Positions 35,027 to 46,706 of a stretch of DNA of 64,000 nt are shown in pieces. The stretch is from Eutypella sp. D-1 (lineage: Eukaryota; Ascomycota; Sordariomycetes; Xylariales; Diatrypaceae), in NCBI GenBank assembly GCA_023313575.1, contig JAJTTP010000011.1, positions 744,001 to 808,000 of the forward strand. Direction: 5' to 3'. Numbering within the stretch: position 1 is the first letter of the stretch; each line of letters begins with the position of its first letter. The translations under genes were made by a program, and so were the position numbers. The notes below the pieces were generated by a model. The model did not search any database. It saw only the letters and a program-made list of their open reading frames with translations, and was not told the origin of the DNA.

Positions 35027-37504
35027 TGTTATGGGTGATCTGTGAATCGTGTTGATGGTCAAGCAAGAGGGATTTGCTACGGCATCCACTCATTCAGCGT
35101 GGATCATCTCCTGTAGTGGCAAATCTCAGAATATTTTGAGGATGAAGACTGTAAAGGATAATCGACAGTGTAGTATTATCTGGGTATAAGAGGATGATTC
35201 GGGAGCGGACAAGGTAGAGAAGAAAGTAAAAGTTGGAGGTAGATGGGTGGTGTTCAGTAACACTTGAACCCTGAACCTTTCAGGTTGGGACGCGAGCAGA
35301 TAGAGGAATAGCTGCTCGGGAGAGGGATAGAGGTCATTTCGCTTAGGTAAGTCCTTTAAGCTGCATTGACCTCAGTAGCGAGTGAAACGGCAGGTGCTAC
35401 CGGTCTGAACTACCAGTCCAAGTAGGCAGGTGTCACGAAGCGGTAGGCTACGATAGGTTTGATATCATCGAATTCCTAGGCTATCTTGTGAATTCTAAAG
35501 GTGGGGGGAAAAGGGAAGAAAAGGTCAGATCTATGGGTGGCAGGGCACCTATAAATAGTAAAAAATAATTCCCAGAATGAATGCCTAAGGTGGCCAATGC
35601 CTGAGACTGCCATAATACGTAGGCAGCGATGCCACCTACCTATTGTCCCATTCTCCAGACTGTAGTAACCATCGCGATAACCATCGCCATCGCAACAACC
35701 GTACCAACCGTACCGTAACAGCAGGCTTAAAATTGATAAATCTAGCTACATGTACCTACCTAAGTACATAGATGAGGCTCGCGGAAACTTGGTTATAGGC
35801 GTCAGCTTCATGCTGCCCCTCATTTATTGATGTTAGAGGGAACAAAAGGTCCACCCACTTCCCCCAGAATTGACCAGATACCTGCTTGCCAGGAAGCTCT
35901 ATTACCCTAAATTAAGAATTCCATCTCTTGAATAGTTAATACAGCACTGGATATAATGGATCGTTGATGTATTTATATCTACGATAATTGGAATAGTTCG
36001 GCTTGAGACTACTGTGTGCTTCATGTGCGTAATAAATATGGGTCGCGATTTACCCCTATTTACCCCTATTTATCCTAAGGGGGTCAAATACTCAGCTAGT
36101 GGTCTGTGAAGGAGGCTACTTTCATTCATGATTGATTTCATTCGACTTGTCACAATTCGAAAGTGTTAAATCCCTTCCTGAAAACGTCTAGCACTTGTTG
36201 CATGTGTCCTCGTCAAGACCGACACTATCGAGGCCATAAACTAGGGGTAGTTCTCCAAGGCCTTGGCAAAGGAGGGCTTGGTGGGTACGAGAAACCGCGT
36301 GACATGAGGATCGCTGAACATCAATACTTTGAGCTGGATGAATTATCCTTAATGTTTTCAACGGTCGTAAAACATTAAGGGGAATATTTAACGCCATCCA
36401 GCCTACGAACTCGGGCTTGATGCAGGATGACCACTTCATTCCCTGTAATAACTCCGAGTATTCTGAAGAGAAACCATCGATCTAGGACCACGTGAATAAT
36501 GAGGTGCTACCCTACAGTCTAGACATCGAAGCGGCTAGGATTGCAGCTTGACACTATGCTCATCAAATGGTGGTATGTCAGGGGCTGGCTTACTAATCGC
36601 GACCAGTGATCACGAGGACTAGGCAAGAAATAGGGGCTTATCTTATCAATCAGCCTGCAGGTTTAAACTTCAAGGGTGCTGAGAGCAGTCACCCGATATA
36701 CCAAGCAAAGTAGTCCACCATACGAAGAACGATTACTGTCTTATTAACTTCCAATACTCTGAAGGCTGCAGAAACCCTAGAGTTTCTGTTTATTGGGTCT
36801 CCGCTACATTGAATGATTAAAGTTTTAGGACGATCCTATATATTCATCCAACTCCCACCATCCCCCATCCTCTTCTCTTCCCCTCCCTAACGGTCCCAAC
36901 CCCCCAAATCGCTAGGTTGTGGGCTATGTCGGCTCTTCCAAAAGTCAAACGAATACAGCAGCCAATCAATCTAGGGGTGAACTCCAGATTGGAGGATGGC
37001 TGGGTTCGAACATTCATTCCATTTATGCCCGTGATGAACAACATAAGCTCAAGTACGATGACCAGCTTCTCCTTACTACTTGCCCGCATACCTAACTAAG
37101 GAGGCGCCACGGAGCTGGACATGTGGGCTTTATTTGGTTACTGAGGCAAAACTAACGGACTTGCGTTCAAGTCATAGTTATCCAAGCGAGGCACTACTGC
37201 TGCCGCATTGCATCCTGATTTTACATGCCTTTCACAAGCCTGTACGAATTTCATCCTCAAGACCGCAGAGTGTACATAATAATGCCCACCGTATAAGCGA
37301 GAGCGGACCCATGCAGGAGTTAAATGCGATATATTGGTACATCTCTTAGGAGCGGACATTTCAACTATGATTTAAGATATATATACAAACAACCTACTTT
37401 AACTCTTGAGATACCTCTCTAAGTCACCATGGTATCCGAGCGCCTGAACACCGTATATACATATGTCTAGATAGATCCCCGGACGCTTCGGGCTCTCCCC
37501 TTAT
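35027..37504. other. Gene-free AT-rich region
   Basis: About 2.5 kb between BTB copy 2 and the IBtk-like gene. Scattered ACCTAGGT/ACTTAAGT palindromes (for example near 35752) and short unsupported ORFs (36163-36378, 36188-36439, 36917-37099). None shows a domain or joins into a gene. Confidence 0.55.
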
Positions 37505-40500
37505 CTATTGTGGGGCTTTTCCACCCCTACTTCCGCGCCCGCGCGCCCGACCCCCAGTTGGCGCGTTCACCGAACTCGACTCTGCAGCGGCACCAGGACC
37601 GGCGGCTCCGCTGCGGTTGTTGCCGCCCTTCGATTTATTGCCGCGGCCCCTGCGACCAGCGGCGACGGCACCGCCCTCTTTCTTCCCTCCGCGTCCCTTC
37701 TCGCGGGCGATGCGCGCCGCCTCCTCTTCTTGCATGCGCTTGCTCTCTTGATCCCACCACTCCTGGAATTCCTGTTCCTGTTGAATCTCCTGAAGGCTCC
37801 GCTTCGCCACCGCCTCCTTCACCGATTGCTGTTCGCGCTGCTGCTGTCCGATAATGTCCGCTAGAGCCAAGGCCACCTCCGCCTCGGGCTTCGGCGCGCG
37901 CTTGATATACGATTTAGAGTGCGGCACCAGCGGCTGAGCCTGCGACTGAGGGTCCGGGCGGGCCGCTTTGGTGGGGCCCACTGGTTTAGTCGTTGGCTTC
38001 TGGCCCGCGAACCTTGTGTCGGGAGACGCGGTGCGTCGTGGAATAGATTTCCCTGCCGAGGAAGTTTCGGCTGCTAGAAGAGGCTTCGCAATTGGCGAAG
38101 GACCCCTTAGTTCTGTACCTGGGCTGAGCATATCCTTTGCTGGTATAGCTGGGTCCGACGTGGTTGGCTGCCATGGTGCTTTCTTCTTCTCACCAACCTT
38201 TGCCCAGGGCTGTTCCGGAGCCTTTGAACCCTGTTTTGCGGCTTGTTCAGCTTGTTGCTGGAGGTATTTCTTTTTCTCCTTCTGTGACATCTTTTGCGGG
38301 GTCAGTCGTGCAGTGGCATTCTTCTTCTCGGCAGCTAATCCGGCGGACAAGGCTGATTGAGCAGGTTTGGACTCTGCTAGTACCTCGCGGAGATCTAGTC
38401 GAGGGGTGGATAAGTTTGATGAGCCCCATGGATTCCCGCTTCCCGGAACTTTCCTCGCATCGGGGCCTGTCATGAATGTAGACGACGCCGGTGTCCGGGA
38501 TGGTGGAGATGAATAGCTTGCAGTCGAAACACCGGACAAGTCGATGGCTTTACCCTTAGAATCTCGCTTAGCATCAGAGAGTGCTAGGAATTCAGTGTCG
38601 CTGGTGCCTTTAGACCGCAGAACAGTCGGAGAACCCAGGCTTCCGACCGCGACGTCTTCTTCGTCCATATCAAAGATGAGTTCTGCCTGTGAATCCTTAG
38701 CTCGGAGAACTGGTGTGAATGGCTCATTCTGCGCAGCCTTGGCCTTGGCGTTAGCCCTATCAGGTGTTGGCGACCCAATAACCGACTCGTCCAGACTTCC
38801 AAAGCGCGTCTTAAATGATGATGAGAGCTTCTTCTCTTCATCTTTCTGGGAAGCTTTATATGCCATCTCCTTTACCCGTGCCTGCCGCTCTTCATCGATA
38901 TCTTCAGCAAGTGTAGGGTGGCGGTCGTGAAGGAGAACGTCGGCCCTCCCACTCCGTGCAAACGGGCACCGCGCTAGTTGATTTTCTCGTACCACTTGGT
39001 CCAACTCTGCGAGTAGATCCTCATCGAGATTATCGAGGAGACTATAGCAAGTTAGCATGAGTAGTACAGTAATGACACTACATTTGCATGCAGGCCATTT
39101 ACTTCGGTAAGATCGGTGAAACTTCAATAATACACGGGGACATGGATTTGCAGCCCATTTGTCTCTTATTGGAGGGGATTATTGGATTGGATATCTCATG
39201 GAATTGGACTTACTGGTTTTCAAGCATAGATTCCATTTGAAGGCAGATGTATTCAAGTCCTTTGTCTTTGAATTCAGTGACTGAGCAAGGGCTGATATGG
39301 TTCAATAGAGTCGAGATATTCCGCGTAGTCACTGTCAAGATTAGCCCGTGGCAACTTGCGATGACGAGGGCATGACCTACCGAATTGGCCGATGACCTTT
39401 TGGCAGATTTGCGAAAGCCGGTCTAACATGAGCTCGTTAGAGATAGCCATGACGTCCATGACCAGCTCAGAGAAGTCATCTATATTCTCTGTAACCACAT
39501 CGTCAAATATTTCCTCCCCGACATCGGCGTAAAGGTATCGGAGGACGTAGTGGAAAGATTCAGGGTCCATATGCTTCAGGTCGATGCCCACCCTTCCAGG
39601 CTCCTGTTGAGCTGCACGACGTGCCTCAAGCCACATCCCACGAGAGCGACCGTAGAAGAGGCCACGGAACCAGGGGCATCGCTGGCACAGCATGCTGCTA
39701 TGGACAGGTATCTCATCACCGTCTAGCTCCAAAAGAGCATCGCCATCCTCGAAGAAGGATGGGTCCTCCATTGCATTTGAGAAGTCCTTGTTCATCGAGC
39801 GCTGCGGCGAAGTCTGCGTTCTGACAGCGGCCTCGAGCTCGTGCATGTTCAATTTCGCGGATAGACGCATTAATTCCGTGCGGATCGTTCTATATCGAAA
39901 GGCCAATAGGGGCGATTGGCGGGTGAAGCCCCAGGCTGGTACAACACGGTCGAGATACATATAGATGACAATGTTCAATAACATGATTGGATCAAGGTCT
40001 CCACTGAATTCAACGATCGTGATGTTATTCGCCTCGCTGATAGTAAATACCTCTGGAAGCTCGTATTTGCCCAGATCCCGGTAGTGTTGTAGACCTACGC
40101 GAAGAGTAGAGCTTCTAGCTGACAGGACCCAGGAATGGACGGGTATCTCGATATCCGGACATGAAGCCATACGGATGACTGTACCGGGAGCATCGTTTTG
40201 GTCGGCCCAAATCCTCAGATGGGCTCGAAGATCCTCCTCAAGGTCAGTGGAAGTTAGGATTTCGTACGTTATTGCATCAACGCGACTTCTTAGTGCCTCG
40301 GGATTCTGAAATCCCCAAGTATCCTTATTTTTCCGGTCCTTCGAATGTGAAGCCTTAAAGTTTTGGAGTGACAACAACGGCGCAATGTCTTGCCACAGAG
40401 TGGGTTCATCCACTTCGATTTGCTCCCTCGTCACGTCGCAATCTTTCCTAATCGCGGCGTACGCACCAAACGTAGAACATCGAACTGCCACGATATCTGT

Positions 40501-42578
40501 GATATACGGCACACGCTGGAACTTGAAGTCTTTTCGTCTCTTGTCTGTCGAGCCGGGAGCCTTCGTATCCTTGGCCTTTGTCCGCTTGATACGACGCCAT
40601 ACAGCTCCAGACTGCGTGGAGATCATGACCGAACCGTTTTCTCCAACGCCCACCGACTTGACGCCATCCTTCCGTGAGCTCCATAAACATTGTGGTTGGG
40701 TCACGGCGTCTTTTATCTTAGAGGGATTGGTAGTAGACGTCGCAGGCTGATCGCCATCGCTTTTATGATTGAGTGTCATCGTGTATAGATCGCCGCTTCC
40801 CGATAGCGCAGCAATAGTTTCCCCGCCTGACGTAATCTGGTGAATTTTCCTGCTGTCGCGGTACATGTGGGACGGCGCCGATGCACCCGAAGATCGTTGA
40901 AGTGTGGAATTGGTGAGGCCATCTTGAAAGGGGAAGTTGATCCAGTTGTACCCATAGCTAGTGAAGACGCATACCGTATGATTATCAAGCAGACAGGTTG
41001 TAGCCCGATCTATTGCTGACACGGCGAGAATTGAGTGGTTTGACAGCTGTGACGAAGCCACCTTCCTCGGGACTTGCTGGATTCCGAGTGAGCGAGAGTC
41101 TGCGTCCATCAACCCTAGCTGGCCGGCATTCTTCCCCCAACAGAACAATGACGACCCTGTGTGTGCCACCGAATGAATCGCAGATGCGGCAACACCAAGA
41201 ATGGATTCTTTCTTAAGAGTTCCGAAGACCTGCCGAGGCGTAGTACTTATCGGTTCCTCGTCAGGTTTAGAGGGGGCGGGTAGCGGGACGCCAAGTTGCG
41301 AGAAAAGATTAGATCCCCAAGTCCACAATTCGCCATCGGTGGTCACGGCCATGGTATGGTTCTGACCCAGGGCGACCTGAATGATCTTCTTGTCGAAGAG
41401 GCCTCCTTGAACGGGCTCAAATGAGAATCTAGTGTTCTCATCGCCGAGGCCTAGGCGACCGCCACGTCCAACACCACAAACGTAGAGATTTGAGATAGGA
41501 TCCGTTGTGAGAATCGCGCTATGGAGCTTCGAGAGAACAACGTCCTGTATAAACAATGGGCTGTTTTGAATCAACGCAGGAACATCGTCAACATCCTGGG
41601 AGGTAGACGAGTCTACTTCCAACAAGGGCCTTTGCTTAGCGCGATATTCATCAAATAAATGTCGGACCACATCCTGGGAGGTCGAGGGGCCTAACCCCCA
41701 CGACGGCCCTTGCTTCGCACGATATTCATCAAATAAATATCGGACTAAATGATCTGGGCGCTTGAGATGTACACGCTCTGGATATTGGCGATCATCCTCG
41801 TCTCCCTGGCCAAGGGTGAGGTTTTTATTGCTTCCAAATGTGAATATTTCCTCACCGAGGCCGTGTCTTCTAGCATGGTTCCTATCAGGGAGTCAATCAA
41901 TGACTGGTATGAAGGGGCAGGTAACATCCAAACTAACCAAGTTTCTTCCTGCCCTGTATCATCGTCATCATCCGAACCATTATCCGAGCCCTCCTGGCCG
42001 ACGGAGGTCTTGAGCGATCGAAGGGCGATGGTGGCATTATAGACATCGAATGGGCTGTTACCCTCGTGGTCTTTGGTCTTGATCAGGTGGCCTACTCTAG
42101 AAATGGTACCGCCGAGGGATTCCCAGAGCTCCCGACGTTCCCTTTTCAGGAGCAAGCGCGCGGTCGAGACGTTACCATTATACAAAGCCCTGTGTAGTGC
42201 ATTCCAACCACTTTCGGCATCTTGAATGTATATATCGGTCGCAGGATGATCGAGTAGGGCTTCGACGAATAATATGGCGTTCGGGCTAGTTGAAGAGGAA
42301 GCGCGGAGCAGTAGGGTCAGACCCGCATGGTCGCGACTATTGACATCGTTCTTGGTGAGGGTATGACCGATCGATTTCGAGTTGACGAGGGATGCGCTCG
42401 GGCCGGAAACCTTGCGCGACTTTGCAGGAGTATGTGGTGAAGTTCCGAAAGCACCGGGGCTACCTACTCCTGTGGGCGGGATTTTAGATGATTGCTGGGT
42501 ATGGCTGGACAAACCCAGGTGCCGACGAAACCTGTCGACATCATTTTCCCAATAGTATTTCCAGAGTAGATGACTCAT
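37505..42578 (-). CDS. Ankyrin-RCC1-BTB-BTB protein, IBtk / S. pombe Btb3-like, about 1598 aa
   Basis: Large adaptor related to animal IBtk (inhibitor of Bruton tyrosine kinase) and fission yeast Btb3, families linked to Cul3 ubiquitin ligases. Exons 41938-42578, 39381-41881, 39214-39331 and 37505-39041 sum to an exact multiple of three. Order: start MSHLLWKYYWENDVDRF; ankyrin repeats (GLTLLLRAS, GWNALHRALYNGNVSTARLL, about 90-170); RCC1 repeats (EEIFTFGSNKNLTLGQGDED, LYVCGVGRGGRLGLGDE, ELWTWGSNLFSQLG, SLFCWGKNAGQLG, about 222-620); first BTB (IPVHSWVLSARSSTLRVGL); second BTB (IPVHSSMLCQRCPWFRGLFY, FHYVLRYLYADVGEE); then CSVTEFKDKGLEYICLQMES and LLAELDQVVRENQLARCPFA. The last exon is disordered and basic, ending in RGRGSRGG repeats. 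A 26-residue in-frame tandem duplication lies at about residues 259-310. Separate open frames at 37505-39127, 39274-41670 and 41745-42629 are one gene. Confidence 0.87.
41592..41747. repeat. 78-bp tandem duplication inside the IBtk-like gene
   Basis: Units 41592-41669 and 41670-41747, both beginning CATCCTGGGAGGT and both containing a long shared stretch around CGATATTCATCAAATAAAT. Each encodes 26 residues of the form VR(Y/H)LFDEYRAKQ...STSQD. The units differ in the middle, so the duplication is not brand new. Confidence 0.9.
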
Positions 42579-45016
42579 GTGTATGCGAAATGCGAAGGGT
42601 GCCTGTAGTTCAAAGCACTTCAAGCACACCTCGCTGTGAATCTCGGGGGATCACGGCCTGTTTAAAGGTGCGGTTCGGAAGCGCTTCGACTTTGAATGAA
42701 GAAGAGATCTCCCAAGGGAGCCACTAATTCCCAAGGTCAAAGGATGGTGCGATAATATTTCGTATGGATGGGTATGGATGGTATGCGATCGGAAAGGGAC
42801 AAAGGTAGGGTATTAGCGAGAACGCGTAGATGCGAGAGGTGAGGCGCAACCGTAAGGAGCTCGTCTTCGATATTCGGCGATCGTTCAAAGGGGAGCGCGT
42901 AATGACAGCAAGATGGACCCAAATAAAAAGGGAATCGTTAGTTGTTGGCGGGACTGACTTGAAGTGGCGATTGACAATTGACGATTTGACGATTGATGAT
43001 TGACTGGAGTTTTCTGTGCGCACGGTTGCTTGGTTAATTTTGCTACCAAAATTAAGGTGATGGTGATGATGGAGAATGTAAAAGTGAAAGTAAGACGGGC
43101 AGCTGGACGGGTCTCACACAAAATGGTCTGCGTGTCATTACTTCAATGATTTACTCCTTCCAAGTTCTATCTACCTAAGTATCTTTTTACAGGACCTAAG
43201 GTCTATATAGCATACTATCTACGAAGCAGGTACGACTAAGATATATAGATATGAGGGCTACAAGATATGGAAGTGACAACTTGAGTAGGTAGGATAACTA
43301 GGCTATTTTGTGTGTGTGTGCGACCCTTAAACCCGATTAGACCTACCCCGCGGTGCGATCAGGTCAACTTAATGGTTTACCTAATCCTTGTTTTAACCAA
43401 TCAGAGATTCGAATTTAAGAGCATGGTTCATTCTCAGGGCATCCGTCATTATCACTCATTCTTGATAGTCTATTAGTCTTCTAGCGTCCTGCGAGGCTAA
43501 AGTTAAACGAAAGGCATTTCCCTTGGAAATTCATCATGAGCCATGATGAGTTGGAATAGGGGGCATTCCATCCACTGGTCCGAGGGGTATTTAAGAGATA
43601 CGCCTCCCAGGGTTCTCTGATGAACTCGGAAGGTTGCCCAGTAGTGATTAGGTAGACTGGTAGGTAGGTTGGTAGGTCGTCAAGGAATGTCTGTCTTTAG
43701 TAAGAGCAGACTACTTCCGTACCCACGAGATCCGCGCTTCTGCAAGCCATTACATAGAGGGTGTTGTGGATACCCGACTTATCCCCGCGTCTTCCGTTGT
43801 CGTGAATGCGGCTCTTGGCTGAACCCGGATAGACCTCGGGAGGCACCGGACAAGCTACTCCAAAATCGCTCCAAAATGACATCTGCTTCGTCCCAGGACA
43901 CCTACCCCTTGAAGATAGAGATGCGACTGGTAATTGGTGTGCGACGGCGCATGAGGAGGTAACGGGACTTTCCTTTTTCTTTTCAAATAACTAGCATACA
44001 AATGCTCGTGCTTGTGTTGCACAACTCTATCTGATAAGATGTTTACTAACCCCTGCTGTAACACAGTCCGAGATAGAGTATTGGACAGATCTTTCATTGC
44101 TTTACATACACTGCCAGCTAATAAGCTTGCATCCATCTGTTGAGCGGTGCCCGGACGACGATTATCGGAACAGAAAAGCAAGGGATATTAGAGAGTAGAC
44201 AAGATAAGCCGTGAATACCCGGATTCAGTAACACGGCATAATTTCAAATACCCGATAAAGTTGCATGTGGATGAAGAAAAACTTAAGGTTAAAGTTGCCT
44301 AAGGAGGCAGTTTGGCAGTTTACGGAGTAGGTACCTAGGTACACTAGTACCTGACCTCCGGGATCGACTGAAGGACCCTTCGAAGACTTCCATCATGCCA
44401 TGCCTTTAGAGGACATCTTGGATATCTGGGCAGCTGTGGGGTGGTGCCTCAGGTCCCTTTAAGGCTGGAGATCTGCTCCAAGCGACCCAACCGATTACGT
44501 TGAATTTGCGTGCGGGCAGCACCTGGGCAGGCCTGGGCAGGCGGCCCTGGGGCTACGGTTTATCACAACCTGGACGACCTGGAAGTACCTAGGTACATAC
44601 GGGGTTTTGGAGGGTGGTTTTGGAGGGGGACCTGGATTGACCTGGAGGGGTTGTGTGGAGTGAGCCGTAAATCAGTTACGTATTTCCCATTTCCAACGCG
44701 CTAAAATAGCTAAAAACAGCTAAAAATGCACGAATGCAAGCTTATTTTTCCAGGCCCATCCTTCTGGTCCGCCAGCCGCCCGACACCGGGATCGCACGGG
44801 GAAATTCCAAATTGGTGAACTCCAAAAATCAATTAATTCCAACCATCACCTGCCTGCAGTCAGACGAGCTGTCAATAATTTTTTATTTCCCTTTTCCTCA
44901 GAATTAAAATTAAGAAATAGAAAAAAAAGGGGGAAAGAGAGGCATCTCGAAACCTCACACTTGAAGCTATTATTTACATTAAATTACATACTTCGATATA
45001 TCCAATAGCTTTCAAG
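42579..45016. other. Divergent intergenic region between the IBtk-like gene and the carrier
   Basis: About 2.4 kb without a supported gene. The side nearest the IBtk-like gene is probably its leader and promoter. Includes TACCTAGGTA-like motifs (near 44330 and 44586) and a GGTAGG-rich stretch (43650-43680). The ORF at 43669-43962 has several Cys but no recognised domain. The 45000 side is the AT-rich promoter of the carrier gene. Confidence 0.55.
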
Positions 45017-46706
45017 ATGTCGCAAGAGAAGCCTCTCCCTTTCGTTTACCAATTCGCCGCAGGTGGGTACAATCCCTAGATATGAGATGATTGATATGCG
45101 CTGGCTAACATTTTTTTTTTCTCAATAACAGGCGCAATTGCTGGTGTTTCGGAGGCATGTCTCTCTAGTTTGCTTTACATAGCAAAAAGCGCGAATCACT
45201 AACATTCATTTTGTTTTCTTGGCCTCCAGATCTTGGTTATGTGAGTATCAATCGCTTGTCGCAATCATCATGAAGTTACTGTGCCTGTGCTTTCTCTACT
45301 ACTGGGCTGACCTCAGACTGACCACCACCAACTTAGGTACCCTCTTGATGTTGTCAAGACTCGCGTGTAAGCAGAAGACATCGAACAGATCCTACCGATC
45401 AAACATAGACTTATGTCTCCGCGCGAGCGAACAGACAACTCCAGACCTCAACCGCCGTCGGCGCAGACTCCTACAATGGCATGCTTGACTGTTTCCAGAA
45501 GATCGTTCGCAATGAAGGGTACGCGCGATCCCCGCTATCGTCTCGTAAGAGCCAACGTGTCCCAAGCTGATGATCCATTACCTTCAGCTTCTCGAGGCTC
45601 TACCGAGGCATTTCTGCCCCTATCCTGATGGAGGCCCCCAAGCGTGCCACCAAGTTCGCCGCCAACGACGAGTGGGGAAAGGTCTGGCGGAAAACCTTCG
45701 GTGTCGATAAAATGAACCAATCTCTCTCTATTCTAACCGGAGCCTCCGCCGGAGCCACCGAGTCCTTCGTTGTCGTCCCCTTCGAGTTGGTCAAGATCAG
45801 ACTACAAGACAAGACCTCCGCCGGCAGATATAACGGACCCCTCGACGTCGTCCGTCAGATCGTCAAGAATGAGGGTATCCTGGCCATGTATAACGGTTTG
45901 GAGAGTACCATGTGGCGCCACGTTCTATGGAACGCCGGATAGGTTTGTTGACCCAAATTATGCCGTGGAAATCGAGTAAGAGCTGACGTGTCATAGTGCG
46001 TACAACCATAAGCAGCAGCAGTTATCTCCAATGCACCCGGATCCGCCGCTAACTAGCTTTTTTTCCAGTTTCGGCTGCATTTTCCAAGTCCGTGCCCTGA
46101 TGCCCAAGGCGGACAGCAAGAAGTCGCAAATCACAAATGATATTATTGCCGGCAGCATTGGTGGAACAGTCGGTACCATTGTTAACACGTAAGGACGACT
46201 GCTAGCCCCGCCGCCCTCCCCCATCCCTTCCCCCCAAACACGTGAGTGGTCATAAATCTGACTAACAATTTACTCTAGCCCCATGGATGTCGTCAAGAGC
46301 CGTATTCAGAACAGCCCCAAGGTTGCTGGACAAACTCCCAAGTACAACTGGGCCTGGGGAGCTTGCGGGACGGTTATGAAGGAGGAAGGCTTTGGCGCTC
46401 TGTATAAGGGTTTCTTACCAAAAGTCCTTCGACTTGGACCTGTAAGTCCTATGTCTATTCCCCCATCCGAATATGCTTTGCGACACCCCTCGACGGCTAG
46501 CTTGAGAGCTCGTCCGGCTCAAGATCTAACTGAGTTACTCATCATGGCGGAACAATTACTGATAACATTTTCTAGGGCGGTGGTATTCTCCTTGTTGTCT
46601 TTACAGGCGTCATGGTAAGTTCTCGACTTCGGCATAGTTCTGGCCCCAACCAAGCTATTCGACTAACGATCGTGATCAGGATTTCTTCCGTTCTGTCAGA
46701 GGTTAA
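45017..46706 (+). CDS. ODC1: Mitochondrial 2-oxodicarboxylate carrier (Odc1/Odc2 family), 298 aa
   Basis: Exchanges 2-oxoadipate and 2-oxoglutarate across the inner mitochondrial membrane. Ten exons: 45017-45062, 45132-45154, 45230-45240, 45337-45366, 45435-45518, 45588-45941, 46069-46188, 46279-46441, 46576-46614, 46680-46706 (897 nt in total). The start PLPFVYQFAAGAIAGVSE and carrier signatures YPLDVVKTRV, VPFELVKIRLQ and TPMDVVKSRIQ (the three PxD/ExxK/R motifs) identify it. It ends GVMDFFRSVRG. Intron 2 appears to be GC-AG (GAG|GCATGT). The exon 6 donor is abnormal: to encode the conserved WNAGYFGCIF the exon must end ...GGATA and the intron begin GGTTTG. Using the GT one base later creates TAG. 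This could be an extra G or non-canonical splicing. Length and motifs otherwise fit the family. Confidence 0.88.

Noticed and set aside
36163..37099. Short ORFs suspected to be kinase or transporter remnants
   Set aside because: Only a few suggestive residues; no conserved motif could be traced across frames.
43669..43962. 97-codon ORF with several CxxC-like pairs
   Set aside because: Cys spacing fits no zinc-finger family I know and no homologous segment or splice support is visible.
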